DNA of 64,000 nt, taken from contig JACAVV010000006.1 of the NCBI GenBank assembly GCA_024648695.1, forward strand, positions 62,001 through 126,000. Direction: 5' to 3'. A program made the translations under genes and the position numbers. The notes beneath the pieces were generated by a model that was not told the origin of the DNA, did not search any database, and saw only the letters and a program-made list of their open reading frames with translations. This DNA is from Nitrospina sp. GTDB taxonomy: Bacteria; Nitrospinota; Nitrospinia; Nitrospinales; JACRGP01. Shown piece by piece: positions 1 through 7,229 of the stretch (its first letter is position 1; each line of letters starts with the position of its first letter).

Positions 1-162
1 CAAGCAATCCGAATTAACACTAACGCCTCTTGACCCTTGCAAAGGACCTTCCACAGTGGCCGCTAAAGTGACCTTGGCACCTGACCTTCTTAAAATGTCA
101 ACAACTCCAATAGACTCAATTTCTTCGAATCCTGGGGCCAAAATCAGCAACACTTTTCTCAC
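1..162 (-). CDS. DJ-1/PfpI family protein, N-terminal part (gene runs off the left edge)
   Basis: The first 54 residues can be read on the minus strand from a GTG at 162, preceded by a GGGAG ribosome site at 172-176. The start VRKVLLILAPGFEEIES followed by GVVDILRRSGAKVTLA is the typical first strand and Glu-bearing helix of the DJ-1/ThiJ/PfpI superfamily (class I glutamine amidotransferase-like fold). Members include deglycase-like proteins, chaperones and proteases; the catalytic cysteine region lies outside the window, so the subfamily cannot be decided. The conserved Glu of the early GFEE motif is present. It is divergently oriented to ubiE. Confidence 0.8.
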   Translation of the reverse strand, partial: MRKVLLILAPGFEEIESIGVVDILRRSGAKVTLAATVEGPLQGSRGVSVNSDCL

Positions 163-411
163 AAGCCCAATCTCCCATAGAATTTATAGTACTTAATTTA
201 AGGTATGTGGGTTTAACTGTCAACTTCCAGATATCCATGCGTTTTCATTTATTAAATATATAAAATTAAAGCCCTTTGGCTTGTTCATAAAGAAAATCAA
301 TGTTAATATAAGGGCAATATCCAAAAACTTTTTAAAATTATTAATTCTGCCGGATTTGTAGTTTTGGCAGAAGTTCATTGCAATTTCACGGCTTTAAACG
401 TTTTTTTATTG

Positions 412-1128
412 ATGTCAAAAGAATCCGAATTCTCCAAACAGATTCAGAGCATGTTTAATGCAATTGCTCCAAAATATGATTTCTTGAATCATTTTTTAAG
501 TTTAAATCAGGACAGGTATTGGAGAAAAAAGGCGGTCCGATTTCTTGATCCAGTTTCTGGAAAACGAGTTTTGGATATTGCTACAGGAACTGGAGACGTG
601 GCTTTGGAAATAGTGGAACAAAACCCAAACCAAGTTAAAGTATTTGGTATTGATTTTTGCCATAACATGTTGAAAATTGGTAAAAATAAGATTGATAAAA
701 AAAACCTGAACCAATCGGTATCTTTCCAGTTCGGCGCCGCCGAAGCCCTCCCCTTTCTGGATAAAAGTTTCTACGGTGTCATTACCGCGTTTGGAGTCCG
801 TAATTTTTCCAATCGTGAAAAAGGGCTCGCTGAAATGTGGAGAGTCCTGGCAGAAAAAGGAAGGGTCGTTATTCTTGAATTTTCGTTTCCCGAGTTTCCA
901 GTCTTGAGTTGGGTCTATCGAAATTACTTTGATACTATTTTACCGAGAATAGGTAGGTTTTTTTCAGGTCATACCTCAGCTTATAGTTACCTGCCCTCTT
1001 CGGTGAGCGACTTCCCCTCCCCAGGGGATTTTGTAAGGAGCATGAATCTTGTCGGGTTTTCAAATATCAGGATAAAACCGCTAACATTTGGCATCGCCAC
1101 CATCTATTATGGTGAAAAAAATGTATGA
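412..1128 (+). CDS. ubiE: Ubiquinone/menaquinone biosynthesis C-methyltransferase UbiE/MenG
   Basis: SAM-dependent methyltransferase acting on the quinone ring precursor in menaquinone or ubiquinone synthesis, in the cytoplasm at the membrane face. The 238-residue protein has the glycine-rich SAM motif VLDIATGTGDVALEI, the family signature GVRNFSNREKGLAEM, the LEFSFP motif, and the C-terminal LTFGIATIYYGEK typical of UbiE/MenG. I chose the ATG at 412; the frame is open up to a TTG at 364, but that adds 16 residues unlike the family. No strong ribosome site is visible. The stop overlaps the start of the following protease gene, suggesting translational coupling. Confidence 0.93.
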   Translation: MSKESEFSKQIQSMFNAIAPKYDFLNHFLSLNQDRYWRKKAVRFLDPVSGKRVLDIATGTGDVALEIVEQNPNQVKVFGIDFCHNMLKIGKNKIDKKNLNQSVSFQFGAAEALPFLDKSFYGVITAFGVRNFSNREKGLAEMWRVLAEKGRVVILEFSFPEFPVLSWVYRNYFDTILPRIGRFFSGHTSAYSYLPSSVSDFPSPGDFVRSMNLVGFSNIRIKPLTFGIATIYYGEKNV

Positions 1129-2308
1129 ACCAAAGGCAAGCGGTGGGTTTAAAAATAAGTATTTAAAAGCTGGCTTTTTGATTCTGTTAGCATTCCTGGG
1201 AGCCTATTTCGTGTTTCTTCAGGATTCTACCCGAGTGACCAGTAAAAAGGTCTACTCAGAAAACCAAAATCATCCCTTTTCCCATCTGAAGGGATATCAA
1301 CAAATCCTGTATCTACAGGAATCCTTTGTAAGAAATGCAAAATCCATCAAACCTTCAGTGGTCAGCATTAACAAGTTGATCAAAATCGATTCCCCCGAGT
1401 TTACAGATCACTCTATCGCCCCCTCCAATTCATGGCTTTCGAAATTTAAACACTGGTTTAGTGAATTGGGAAGATCCACGTACCGCATGGAGGGATTGGG
1501 CTCCGGAGTGGTTTTGGACAATCATGGCCATATCATCACCAATCACCATGTGATAGAAAACGTTGAAAAACTTTTGATCCGCTTTGGAGACGGCCGTGAA
1601 TTCACTGCAAAAATAGTAGGCACGGATCCCAAAACGGATCTGGCCGTATTAAAGATATTTTCACTAAAAAGTTTTCCGGTTCCGGTTTTTGGCCAATCCG
1701 ACGATTTAAAGGTGGGTGAATGGGTGATGGCCATTGGCAATCCCTATGGGCTGGACGGAACCGTCACCGTTGGGGTGATAAGCGGAAAAGGACGGACGGA
1801 TCTGGGAATAACCTTATTTGAAAACTTCCTGCAAACCGATGCATCCATCAACCCCGGAAACAGCGGGGGTCCGCTAATCAATTTGCAGGGGAAAATTGTA
1901 GGTATTAATACCGCTGTGGCCGCTATCGGTGCCGGAGTAGGATTTGCCATTCCCATCGAAATGGCCGTAAACATCACCCAACAGCTAATCGATACCGGCA
2001 GTGTGGAAAGAGGTTGGCTGGGAATAGGGATTCAATCACTGACCCCTGAACTGGCGCAATCTTTTAAAATAGGTCCTGGTAAAACGGGTGTGCTGGTGAA
2101 TAATGTCGACCTGGAAACCCCGGCAAACAAAGGGGGTATTGAACGAGGGGATATCATTATTCAATATGATGGCAAGTCCATTTCAAGTGCCAAATCTCTA
2201 CAATACCTGGTAGCCGATACCCGGGTTGGCAAAACCGTGGCGATAAAAGTCATTCGAAAAGGCGAGGAAAAGACCCTGAAAATAAAAATTGGTCGTATGG
2301 AATCCTGA
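1121..2308 (+). CDS. HtrA/DegP-family periplasmic serine protease with one PDZ domain
   Basis: Envelope quality-control protease (DegP/DegQ/DegS family), 395 residues from the ATG at 1121, which overlaps the ubiE stop and follows a GGTGA site. A single N-terminal hydrophobic segment (about residues 14-32, YLKAGFLILLAFLGAYFVF) acts as signal anchor. The chymotrypsin-type domain carries the full triad: His143 in TNHHVIEN, Asp173 in KTDLAVLKI and Ser248 in GNSGGPL. One PDZ domain follows (about 295-390). One PDZ and a retained anchor resemble DegS or HhoA-type members more than soluble two-PDZ DegP. Two in-frame ATG/TTG codons upstream (1088, 1109) are alternatives. Confidence 0.93.
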   Translation: MYEPKASGGFKNKYLKAGFLILLAFLGAYFVFLQDSTRVTSKKVYSENQNHPFSHLKGYQQILYLQESFVRNAKSIKPSVVSINKLIKIDSPEFTDHSIAPSNSWLSKFKHWFSELGRSTYRMEGLGSGVVLDNHGHIITNHHVIENVEKLLIRFGDGREFTAKIVGTDPKTDLAVLKIFSLKSFPVPVFGQSDDLKVGEWVMAIGNPYGLDGTVTVGVISGKGRTDLGITLFENFLQTDASINPGNSGGPLINLQGKIVGINTAVAAIGAGVGFAIPIEMAVNITQQLIDTGSVERGWLGIGIQSLTPELAQSFKIGPGKTGVLVNNVDLETPANKGGIERGDIIIQYDGKSISSAKSLQYLVADTRVGKTVAIKVIRKGEEKTLKIKIGRMES

Positions 2309-2326
2309 ATATTACCAATACCAATC

Positions 2327-2533
2327 TTATGCCACATCAAACCCCACCTCTTTAATTTTGCTGGATACCGTTGAAACGTCCGTTTGAGCGGGATCATAAT
2401 CCACCGTCACTTTTTTCTCTTCGAGATGAACCGAAACCTTATCAATACCTTGCAGGGAACTCACTGCATTGGTAATGGTCTCTACGCAATGATTGCAACT
2501 CATACCTTTTACATTCAAAACTTCAGTAGCCAT
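2327..2533 (-). CDS. Heavy-metal-associated (HMA) domain protein, CopZ-like metallochaperone
   Basis: A 68-residue single HMA domain with the metal-binding motif GMSCNHCVETI near residue 10 and the ferredoxin-like beta-alpha-beta pattern ending EVGFDVA. Such stand-alone domains carry Cu(I) to P-type ATPases or repressors. A clear AGGAG site stands 6 bases upstream of the ATG at 2533. No copper ATPase or CueR/CsoR gene lies nearby, so the partner is unknown; it is convergent with the HtrA gene. Confidence 0.92.
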   Translation of the reverse strand: MATEVLNVKGMSCNHCVETITNAVSSLQGIDKVSVHLEEKKVTVDYDPAQTDVSTVSSKIKEVGFDVA

Positions 2534-2771
2534 TTGGTTTCTCCTAAAATATTAAATAAATTATTTTAACTAATTGATTTTATTTGAATTATTTAAATTT
2601 ATTAAACTTTTTTCTCAAGTTTGAATTATCCTCCAAAATTTCATCCCAAAAATTAGAACGCCTAATAACATCAAAAAACTCAAGAATTTTGATCAAATGC
2701 CGTAAGGGAATTACAGCATGGGCAGGATGCCAGTGCAAAGCAAAATGTCAGGTCATGGAGGATAGAATACA

Positions 2772-3215
2772 ATGGATACCCTGTTTTCTAATGAAATTAT
2801 AAGTTCGAATCTTGCAAATAAAGGTGTTCCCCTGCCTTTGAAAACTCCCAACAAGCACCCTAATGGTGTTCCTGAACCGGAATTGAAGGCGACGGAACCT
2901 ATAGCAGATTCCCTTCAGAAAAGTAATTTTTTTAGAAAAACCCAATCTGTCAATTTAGAGACGTTTTCAAATAAAATTTTCAAGATTGATGAAACTCAAT
3001 CAGCTATACAAACTGGAATTAATCAGGTTCCAGATCAATTTAATGAAAAACTGATTCCCCTGGAGAACCAAATTCTCGATCAGGAACTATTCCTTCAGGA
3101 AGGTGGACAGGATTTAGCTGAAACAGCAAGAAACCAAATTGTTAATGAACCGGAAAACGCTGTACAAGTTCAGTCCAACCTGTTTCCTGAAGAAGTTTTT
3201 CAACTGATACAATAA
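2772..3215 (+). CDS. Small protein with a flagellin C-terminus-like tail, upstream of flgM
   Basis: A 147-residue protein with a GGAGG ribosome site about 11 bases before the ATG. No known domain spans it. Its start (EIISSNLANKG) recalls the N-terminal motif of flagellar rod proteins. Its last 32 residues (about 116-147, from LAETARNQI to FPEEVFQLIQ) line up with the D0 helix at the C-terminus of flagellin: RNQI, a central Ala/Gln, Q-S/A-N, then a hydrophobic-Pro-x-x-V-x-x-L ending. The middle is polar and probably disordered. It lies 21 bases before flgM, so a role in flagellar assembly or late-gene timing is inferred. The similarity is by eye only. Confidence 0.6.
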   Translation: MDTLFSNEIISSNLANKGVPLPLKTPNKHPNGVPEPELKATEPIADSLQKSNFFRKTQSVNLETFSNKIFKIDETQSAIQTGINQVPDQFNEKLIPLENQILDQELFLQEGGQDLAETARNQIVNEPENAVQVQSNLFPEEVFQLIQ

Positions 3216-3236
3216 ATTAAGTGAAATAACCAGATT

Positions 3237-3554
3237 ATGAATGAACTGAACCCATCATCTAAAGTTGACAGGAGTTCACCGATAAACCGGGTGAACCCAA
3301 AAGAGTCGAAGGTTGCTAAAAAAACATCAGACTCTTTAAGTGGTAGTGAAGCAGACCGGGTCAGCCTTTCCAAATCTTCTCTGGAAGCGGCCAAATTGGC
3401 TGAAGGAGCCCCTGCCTCTGAAATTCGTCAGGATTTGGTCAATAAATTCAAAAACTATCTGAACGAAGGGTCCTACGAGATCAAAGCAGACGAAATTGCA
3501 GACAAAATCGTTCAGAAAATTCGTGAGAGCAAGAACACCACCCTTTTATATTGA
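3237..3554 (+). CDS. flgM: Anti-sigma-28 factor FlgM
   Basis: 105-residue FlgM-type negative regulator of flagellin synthesis; it binds FliA (sigma28) until it is exported through the finished hook. The FlgM pattern is present: a disordered polar N-terminus, DRVSLSKSSLEAAKLAE near residue 40, then EIRQDLVNKFKNYLNEGSYE and IKADEIADKIVQKI, the conserved C-terminal helices that contact the sigma factor. It follows the flagellin-tail-like gene on the same strand with a 21-base gap and probably shares its transcript. No other structural flagellar gene is in the window. Confidence 0.85.
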   Translation: MNELNPSSKVDRSSPINRVNPKESKVAKKTSDSLSGSEADRVSLSKSSLEAAKLAEGAPASEIRQDLVNKFKNYLNEGSYEIKADEIADKIVQKIRESKNTTLLY

Positions 3555-3567
3555 TGTGCAGTTTAAT

Positions 3568-4065
3568 CTAACGCATTCTGACTTCTTTTAACCGATTGAA
3601 TCTGCCAGTTTTAACCAGTTTTTCCTGCCAATTCCCACCCAATTGATTGGTCCGTAAGTCCATAATTTCCAAAAATTGAAAATTTTCAGATTCAGCAACC
3701 GCCAGCATGCCATTGCGTGTGAGCCCGTTATTTCTCAAATCCATTACCTTTAAACTTTTAATAACCGGTGATCCTGCTAGCGCCTGCAAACCCTCATCCC
3801 CTATAGCGTTTTTCCTGAGATCGAGGAATTCCAGCTGACTTAAAGAAGGGTGCAAGCTGATATAAACGGCCTCTTCGGGAGTCACATTCATATTGGCCAT
3901 TTTCAGAGCCCTGGGATTCATCTCGATCCGGCTTTGTATATATTTATCGAATAAGGTGATTTTACGAGTAAGAATCCCCTTCAACTTTTCATCAATCGCG
4001 GCATTGATTTCGTCAAGATTTCCATCCGTGGAATAAAATAAATCCAGGATCAGTTCTTTGTTCAT
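3568..4065 (-). CDS. Leucine-rich-repeat protein (ribonuclease-inhibitor-like repeats)
   Basis: A 165-residue cytoplasmic protein. Residues about 75-150 hold at least three leucine-rich repeats of about 25 residues with the core pattern [36 protein letters not shown] and [13 protein letters not shown]. The N-terminal 70 residues are charged and helical. The start at 4065 has a GGGAG site six bases upstream; the frame is open 13 codons further. The repeats suggest protein binding; the partner and role are unknown. It is convergent with flgM. Confidence 0.75.
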   Translation of the reverse strand: MNKELILDLFYSTDGNLDEINAAIDEKLKGILTRKITLFDKYIQSRIEMNPRALKMANMNVTPEEAVYISLHPSLSQLEFLDLRKNAIGDEGLQALAGSPVIKSLKVMDLRNNGLTRNGMLAVAESENFQFLEIMDLRTNQLGGNWQEKLVKTGRFNRLKEVRMR

Positions 4066-4206
4066 CCTTTTCTCCCATGGAGCAATGAGAAGCATACTAT
4101 CCATAATAATAGTATCTCACAACTACATATTTTGTTGGTTTTTTTCATTATTTTGTTATACTCATTGCATCATTTTAACCTAAGAGATAAAAGTGAGGCT
4201 GTCGTT

Positions 4207-4482
4207 ATGATGGGAATTGGTTTTCCGGAACTGATGATCATTCTGGTCATCATTATGATTATTTTTGGAGCGGGCAAGCTTCCTGAAATTGGATCCGCAT
4301 TTGGATCGAGTATCAAAAATTTTAAAAAATCGATGAAGGAAGCCTCTGAGGAAGAAATACCCGAAGGTTCTGAAAATCAGCAAAACCTGGAAGGTGAGGA
4401 AGATGTTAAAGCCGTTGCTGAAAGTACCGAAACCGCTCTGGAAGAATCACCGGCGAATACGGAATCTGTAGAATCCAAATAA
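4207..4482 (+). CDS. tatA: Sec-independent translocase subunit TatA
   Basis: 91-residue TatA/TatE-family pore subunit of the twin-arginine pathway. One N-terminal membrane helix ([21 protein letters not shown]) is followed by the conserved Gly hinge, the amphipathic helix [20 protein letters not shown], and an acidic, Glu/Ala-rich tail. The Phe-Gly-x-x-K-L-P hinge motif ([10 protein letters not shown]) is intact. Two adjacent ATG codons (4207, 4210) are possible; a GAGG lies about 9 bases before the first. TatC is encoded separately at 25147; no TatB-like gene is seen here. Confidence 0.93.
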   Translation: MMGIGFPELMIILVIIMIIFGAGKLPEIGSAFGSSIKNFKKSMKEASEEEIPEGSENQQNLEGEEDVKAVAESTETALEESPANTESVESK

Positions 4483-4586
4483 TTAAACCGATCAAAAACG
4501 GGTTCAGAGAATCCGCAAAAAATACTAAAGTCCATTTGGGCCTTTTTGCTAAACCATTCTCCCCTTCACCCTGAAGGAAGGCAACC

Positions 4587-4613
4587 ATGCTTCACCCTTC
4601 CGCTGGCACCTGA
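4587..4613 (+). other. Possible 8-codon leader mini-cistron before the DUF1538 operon
   Basis: A strong ribosome site (GAAGGAAGG, 4573-4581) precedes an ATG at 4587 that opens only eight codons (MLHPSAGT) and ends at a TGA at 4611-4613. The next gene starts five bases later at 4619 and has no convincing ribosome site of its own. This arrangement suggests ribosomes load on the short frame and re-initiate on the DUF1538 gene. It is an inference from spacing alone. Confidence 0.35.
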
Positions 4614-4618
4614 CTGGA

Positions 4619-5362
4619 ATGGTAAGATCACTAAAATATGTTTTTCAAAAACTGGGGAATGCATTCATGGATGTATTCCCTATTTTATTAGTGATCGTCT
4701 TTTTCCAAGTTTTCGTCATACAAAAATCCTTCCCCAACCTTGGCACCACTCTGGTTGGATTCGCACTGGTCGTTTTCGGCCTGTTCATTTTTATTCAGGG
4801 TCTGGAATCTGCGTTATTTCCACTGGGAGAACGCATGGCGCATCAGTTTGCCCAAAAGGGCGATATCCGATGGATTGTTTTTTTCGGGTTTGCACTGGGT
4901 TTTTCCACCACCATCGCCGAACCCGCTTTAACCGTAATTGCCAATAAGGCAGGAAAGCTGGCCGCCGATGCCGGAACTATTTCTGCCCAACCTGGTCCCA
5001 TTGCAGACTACGTGTTGGGATTGCGACTCACCGTTGCCTTTTCTGTGGGCCTCGCAGGGGCCATAGGGGTTATCCGGATCATCAAGGGATGGCCGTTAAT
5101 GTGGTTCGTCATGGCCGGATACGGTTTGATCATGGTTACCACGCTTTTTGCCCCTAAAGAAATCATTGGAATAGCTTATGACGCAGGAGGAATTACCACT
5201 TCCACCATCACGGTTCCTCTGGTAACGGCCCTTGGAGTTGGACTGGCTACATTTATCAGGGGACGAAATCCCATCATTGATGGATTTGGATTGATCGCTC
5301 TGGCTAGCTTGACTCCGATTCTATTCGTTATGGTTTTCGGTATCGTCGCGCAGGAGGTTTGA
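4619..5362 (+). CDS. DUF1538 membrane protein, first subunit (UmpA-like cation transporter component)
   Basis: A 247-residue integral membrane protein with about six hydrophobic segments. It carries the DUF1538 hallmarks: GFSTTIAEPAL near residue 100 and the AYDAGGITTSTITVPLV plus DGFGLIAL motifs near 190-225, which recur in the next gene. Paired DUF1538 proteins (UmpA/UmpB) have been reported as two-component Na+(Li+,K+)/H+ antiporters, a recollection I could not check. The two genes abut (stop at 5362, start at 5363) and lead into PII-like and CBS genes. The start depends on a weak site; see the mini-cistron upstream. Confidence 0.85.
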   Translation: MVRSLKYVFQKLGNAFMDVFPILLVIVFFQVFVIQKSFPNLGTTLVGFALVVFGLFIFIQGLESALFPLGERMAHQFAQKGDIRWIVFFGFALGFSTTIAEPALTVIANKAGKLAADAGTISAQPGPIADYVLGLRLTVAFSVGLAGAIGVIRIIKGWPLMWFVMAGYGLIMVTTLFAPKEIIGIAYDAGGITTSTITVPLVTALGVGLATFIRGRNPIIDGFGLIALASLTPILFVMVFGIVAQEV

Positions 5363-6187
5363 ATGGAATACGAATCCTCCTGGTGGCAATTGCTGAACCA
5401 TTCCCTCAAGGGAACCGCCCTGGACATCCTGCCGATAATTGGGGTACTGGTTTTCTTCCAATTGGTGGCAATTCGGAAAAAGCTTCCCCACTTTAAAAAA
5501 ATATGCACAGGTTTTATTCTAGTTATTGTCGGTCTGGGTATATTCATCGTTGGACTGGAGCAATGCATTTTCCCGTTGGGTACCGAAATGGCGAATCAGT
5601 TGACAGACGTGAAATTTTTGGTTGGAGAGGGTAAGAATAGCGCAGAAGTATTTTCCGGAGAGTCACCCCCTGCCCTCTTATATATTTGGACCTATATCTT
5701 TGCTTTTTTTATCGGGTTTTCAACCACCCTGGCGGAACCTTCATTGATCGCAGTAGCACTTAAGGCCAAAGAAATTTCCACCGGGGCCATTTCGGCCTGG
5801 GGACTTAGAATAGCGGTTGCCTTCGGGGTTGCCTTTGGAGTGGCATTAGGCACTTACCGAATTGTTACAGGAACGCCACTATACATTTATATTCTTTCAG
5901 GCTACATAATTTTACTCATTCAAACGATTTTCGCGCCGAAATTGATTATTCCTTTGGCCTATGATTCCGGAGGCGTCACCACGTCTACTGTTACAGTGCC
6001 CCTAGTAGCCGCGTTGGGAATTGGCCTGGCGTCCAACGTACCCGGTCGATCACCTCTTTTGGACGGATTTGGATTGATCGCTTTTGCCTCTCTTTTCCCT
6101 ATAATGGCGGTCCTGGCGTATGCTAAGATCACTGAAATATTGTCCCAGCGAAATCAAAACAACTATCATCATAGAGGTTCACAATGA
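5363..6187 (+). CDS. DUF1538 membrane protein, second subunit (UmpB-like)
   Basis: A 274-residue membrane paralogue of the preceding protein, sharing the motifs GFSTTLAEPSL (about residue 118), AYDSGGVTTSTVTVPLV (about 205) and DGFGLIAFASLFPIM. The two chains probably assemble as a heteromeric ion transporter in the inner membrane. The repeated DSGG-TTS-TVTVP signature in both chains suggests a pseudo-symmetric transport path (inference). It starts directly after the previous stop, with an AGGAGG site inside that gene's end (5351-5356), and its stop overlaps the PII-like gene by four bases (ATGA), indicating tight co-translation. Confidence 0.85.
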   Translation: MEYESSWWQLLNHSLKGTALDILPIIGVLVFFQLVAIRKKLPHFKKICTGFILVIVGLGIFIVGLEQCIFPLGTEMANQLTDVKFLVGEGKNSAEVFSGESPPALLYIWTYIFAFFIGFSTTLAEPSLIAVALKAKEISTGAISAWGLRIAVAFGVAFGVALGTYRIVTGTPLYIYILSGYIILLIQTIFAPKLIIPLAYDSGGVTTSTVTVPLVAALGIGLASNVPGRSPLLDGFGLIAFASLFPIMAVLAYAKITEILSQRNQNNYHHRGSQ

Positions 6188-6531
6188 GGTTTAAAGTTAT
6201 AATCGCATTAGTAAACGATGACGATCAGGATGAAGTGATTCAGGCGGCTAAAAACGCAGGTGCCACAGGAGTCACAATATTAAACGCTCGTGGCGAAGGA
6301 ATCCATCAGCAAAAATCTTTTTTTGGCCTGAATGTGGAAGGACAACGGGATTTATTATTATTTCTCGTTGAAGACTTTCTTTGCGATGAAATCATGCAAG
6401 CCATTTACGAAGCCGGACATTTTGACAAGCATGGAAACGGCATTGCCTTTTCCTGGACCGTGGATCGGGCAATTGGACTGGAAAGCCAGATTCCGATTCT
6501 GGAAAAAGACGCAAAACACCACTATTTCTAA
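6184..6531 (+). CDS. PII-like signalling protein associated with the DUF1538 transporter
   Basis: A 115-residue protein of the nitrogen regulatory PII (GlnB-like) fold: MRFKVIIALVNDDDQDEVIQAAKNAGATGVTIL is the first beta-alpha-beta unit, followed by the segment ARGEGIHQQKSFFGLNVEG in the T-loop position. It lacks the Tyr of the uridylylated GlnB T-loop, so covalent control by GlnD is unlikely. The C-terminal strand GNGIAFSWTVDRAIGL is typical of transporter-linked PII-like proteins. ATGA overlap with the transporter gene suggests it gates the DUF1538 complex in response to a nucleotide or other small molecule (inference). Confidence 0.82.
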   Translation: MRFKVIIALVNDDDQDEVIQAAKNAGATGVTILNARGEGIHQQKSFFGLNVEGQRDLLLFLVEDFLCDEIMQAIYEAGHFDKHGNGIAFSWTVDRAIGLESQIPILEKDAKHHYF

Positions 6532-6545
6532 TTGGAGAAATCGGG

Positions 6546-6941
6546 ATGGACAAAAAACGTTTTATACGAGATGTCATGATGACGGATTTTCAATGTATTG
6601 ATGGCGTGACAAAGGTTTCGGATGCACTGAAAATGATGAAAAGCAAACGAATTCATGCGGTTCTCATTGACCCTAGAGATGAGGACGATGTTTACGGGAT
6701 CATGACCTTAAAAGACATTGCTCGTAAAGTTATTGGACAACGTAGAAAGCTTTATGAAACACACGTCTATGAAATCATGTCAAAACCCGTCCTGTCAGTT
6801 CCCAGTAATATGCCCTTGCCTTATTCGGCACGTTTTCTTACAAATTTTAATGTATCCTATGCCATGGTCATGGAAAAAGATGAAGTGGTCGGGATGGTTT
6901 CACTCAATGGAATCGTTAATCAATGGGACTGGGACCAATAG
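6546..6941 (+). CDS. CBS-domain pair protein
   Basis: 131 residues forming a tandem CBS (Bateman) module: VRDVMMTDFQCIDGVTKVSDALKMM opens the first CBS motif with VLIDPRDEDDVYGIMTLKDIA; the second begins VYEIMSKPVLSVPSNMPL and ends VVGMVSLNGIV. Such modules bind adenine nucleotides and regulate attached enzymes or transporters. It starts 14 bases after the PII-like gene with a GGAG site and is the last gene of the operon, giving the transporter two probable nucleotide sensors. Confidence 0.88.
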   Translation: MDKKRFIRDVMMTDFQCIDGVTKVSDALKMMKSKRIHAVLIDPRDEDDVYGIMTLKDIARKVIGQRRKLYETHVYEIMSKPVLSVPSNMPLPYSARFLTNFNVSYAMVMEKDEVVGMVSLNGIVNQWDWDQ

Positions 6942-7060
6942 AAGATGTTTGAGCGCACGAATCAATAATCTTTTGCCGGTTAAAGAACAAAGTATCATTC
7001 CCATTGATGTGAGGAGATTCTCAGGATACAGAAAATTTTTTTAACTTTACTAAATTTACA

Positions 7061-7089
7061 TTGACAATCTTTTTATATTTATTTAAAAT
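7061..7089 (+). promoter_or_regulatory. Sigma70-type promoter for the chemoreceptor gene
   Basis: TTGACA at 7061-7066, a 17-base spacer, and TAAAAT at 7084-7089 match the sigma70 consensus closely. The predicted transcript starts near 7096, giving a leader of about 134 bases before the ATG at 7230. No sigma28-like sequence is seen, so this chemoreceptor does not look like a late flagellar gene. Confidence 0.7.
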
Positions 7090-7156
7090 TTCAGATAATC
7101 AATCAATTAAAATTTAAGATTTTTATATTTTTTAAATATTGCCGGGGGGTAAGGAC

Positions 7157-7207
7157 ATGACCGACAAAAAATTTAAAAATTACATTGCAACTTATTGTAG
7201 TATTTAG
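7157..7207 (+). other. Possible 16-codon upstream ORF in the chemoreceptor leader
   Basis: Within the leader, the sequence GGTAAGGAC stands just before an ATG at 7157 that opens a 16-residue frame (MTDKKFKNYIATYCSI) ending at TAG 7205-7207, 22 bases before the chemoreceptor start. It could be a regulatory uORF or chance; no hairpin with a T-tract follows. Confidence 0.25.
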
Positions 7208-7229
7208 AAACGAATTTTAGGGGTCTGTA

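Noticed and set aside
364-411. ubiE start at a TTG at 364
   Set aside because: The added 16 residues are not family-like; however, the TTGGCAG...TTGC stretch there was tested as a sigma54 promoter and has 12 rather than 10 bases between GG and GC.
2584-2802. 72-codon plus-strand frame before the flagellin-tail gene
   Set aside because: AT-rich, no ribosome site, no motif; reads like intergenic noise.
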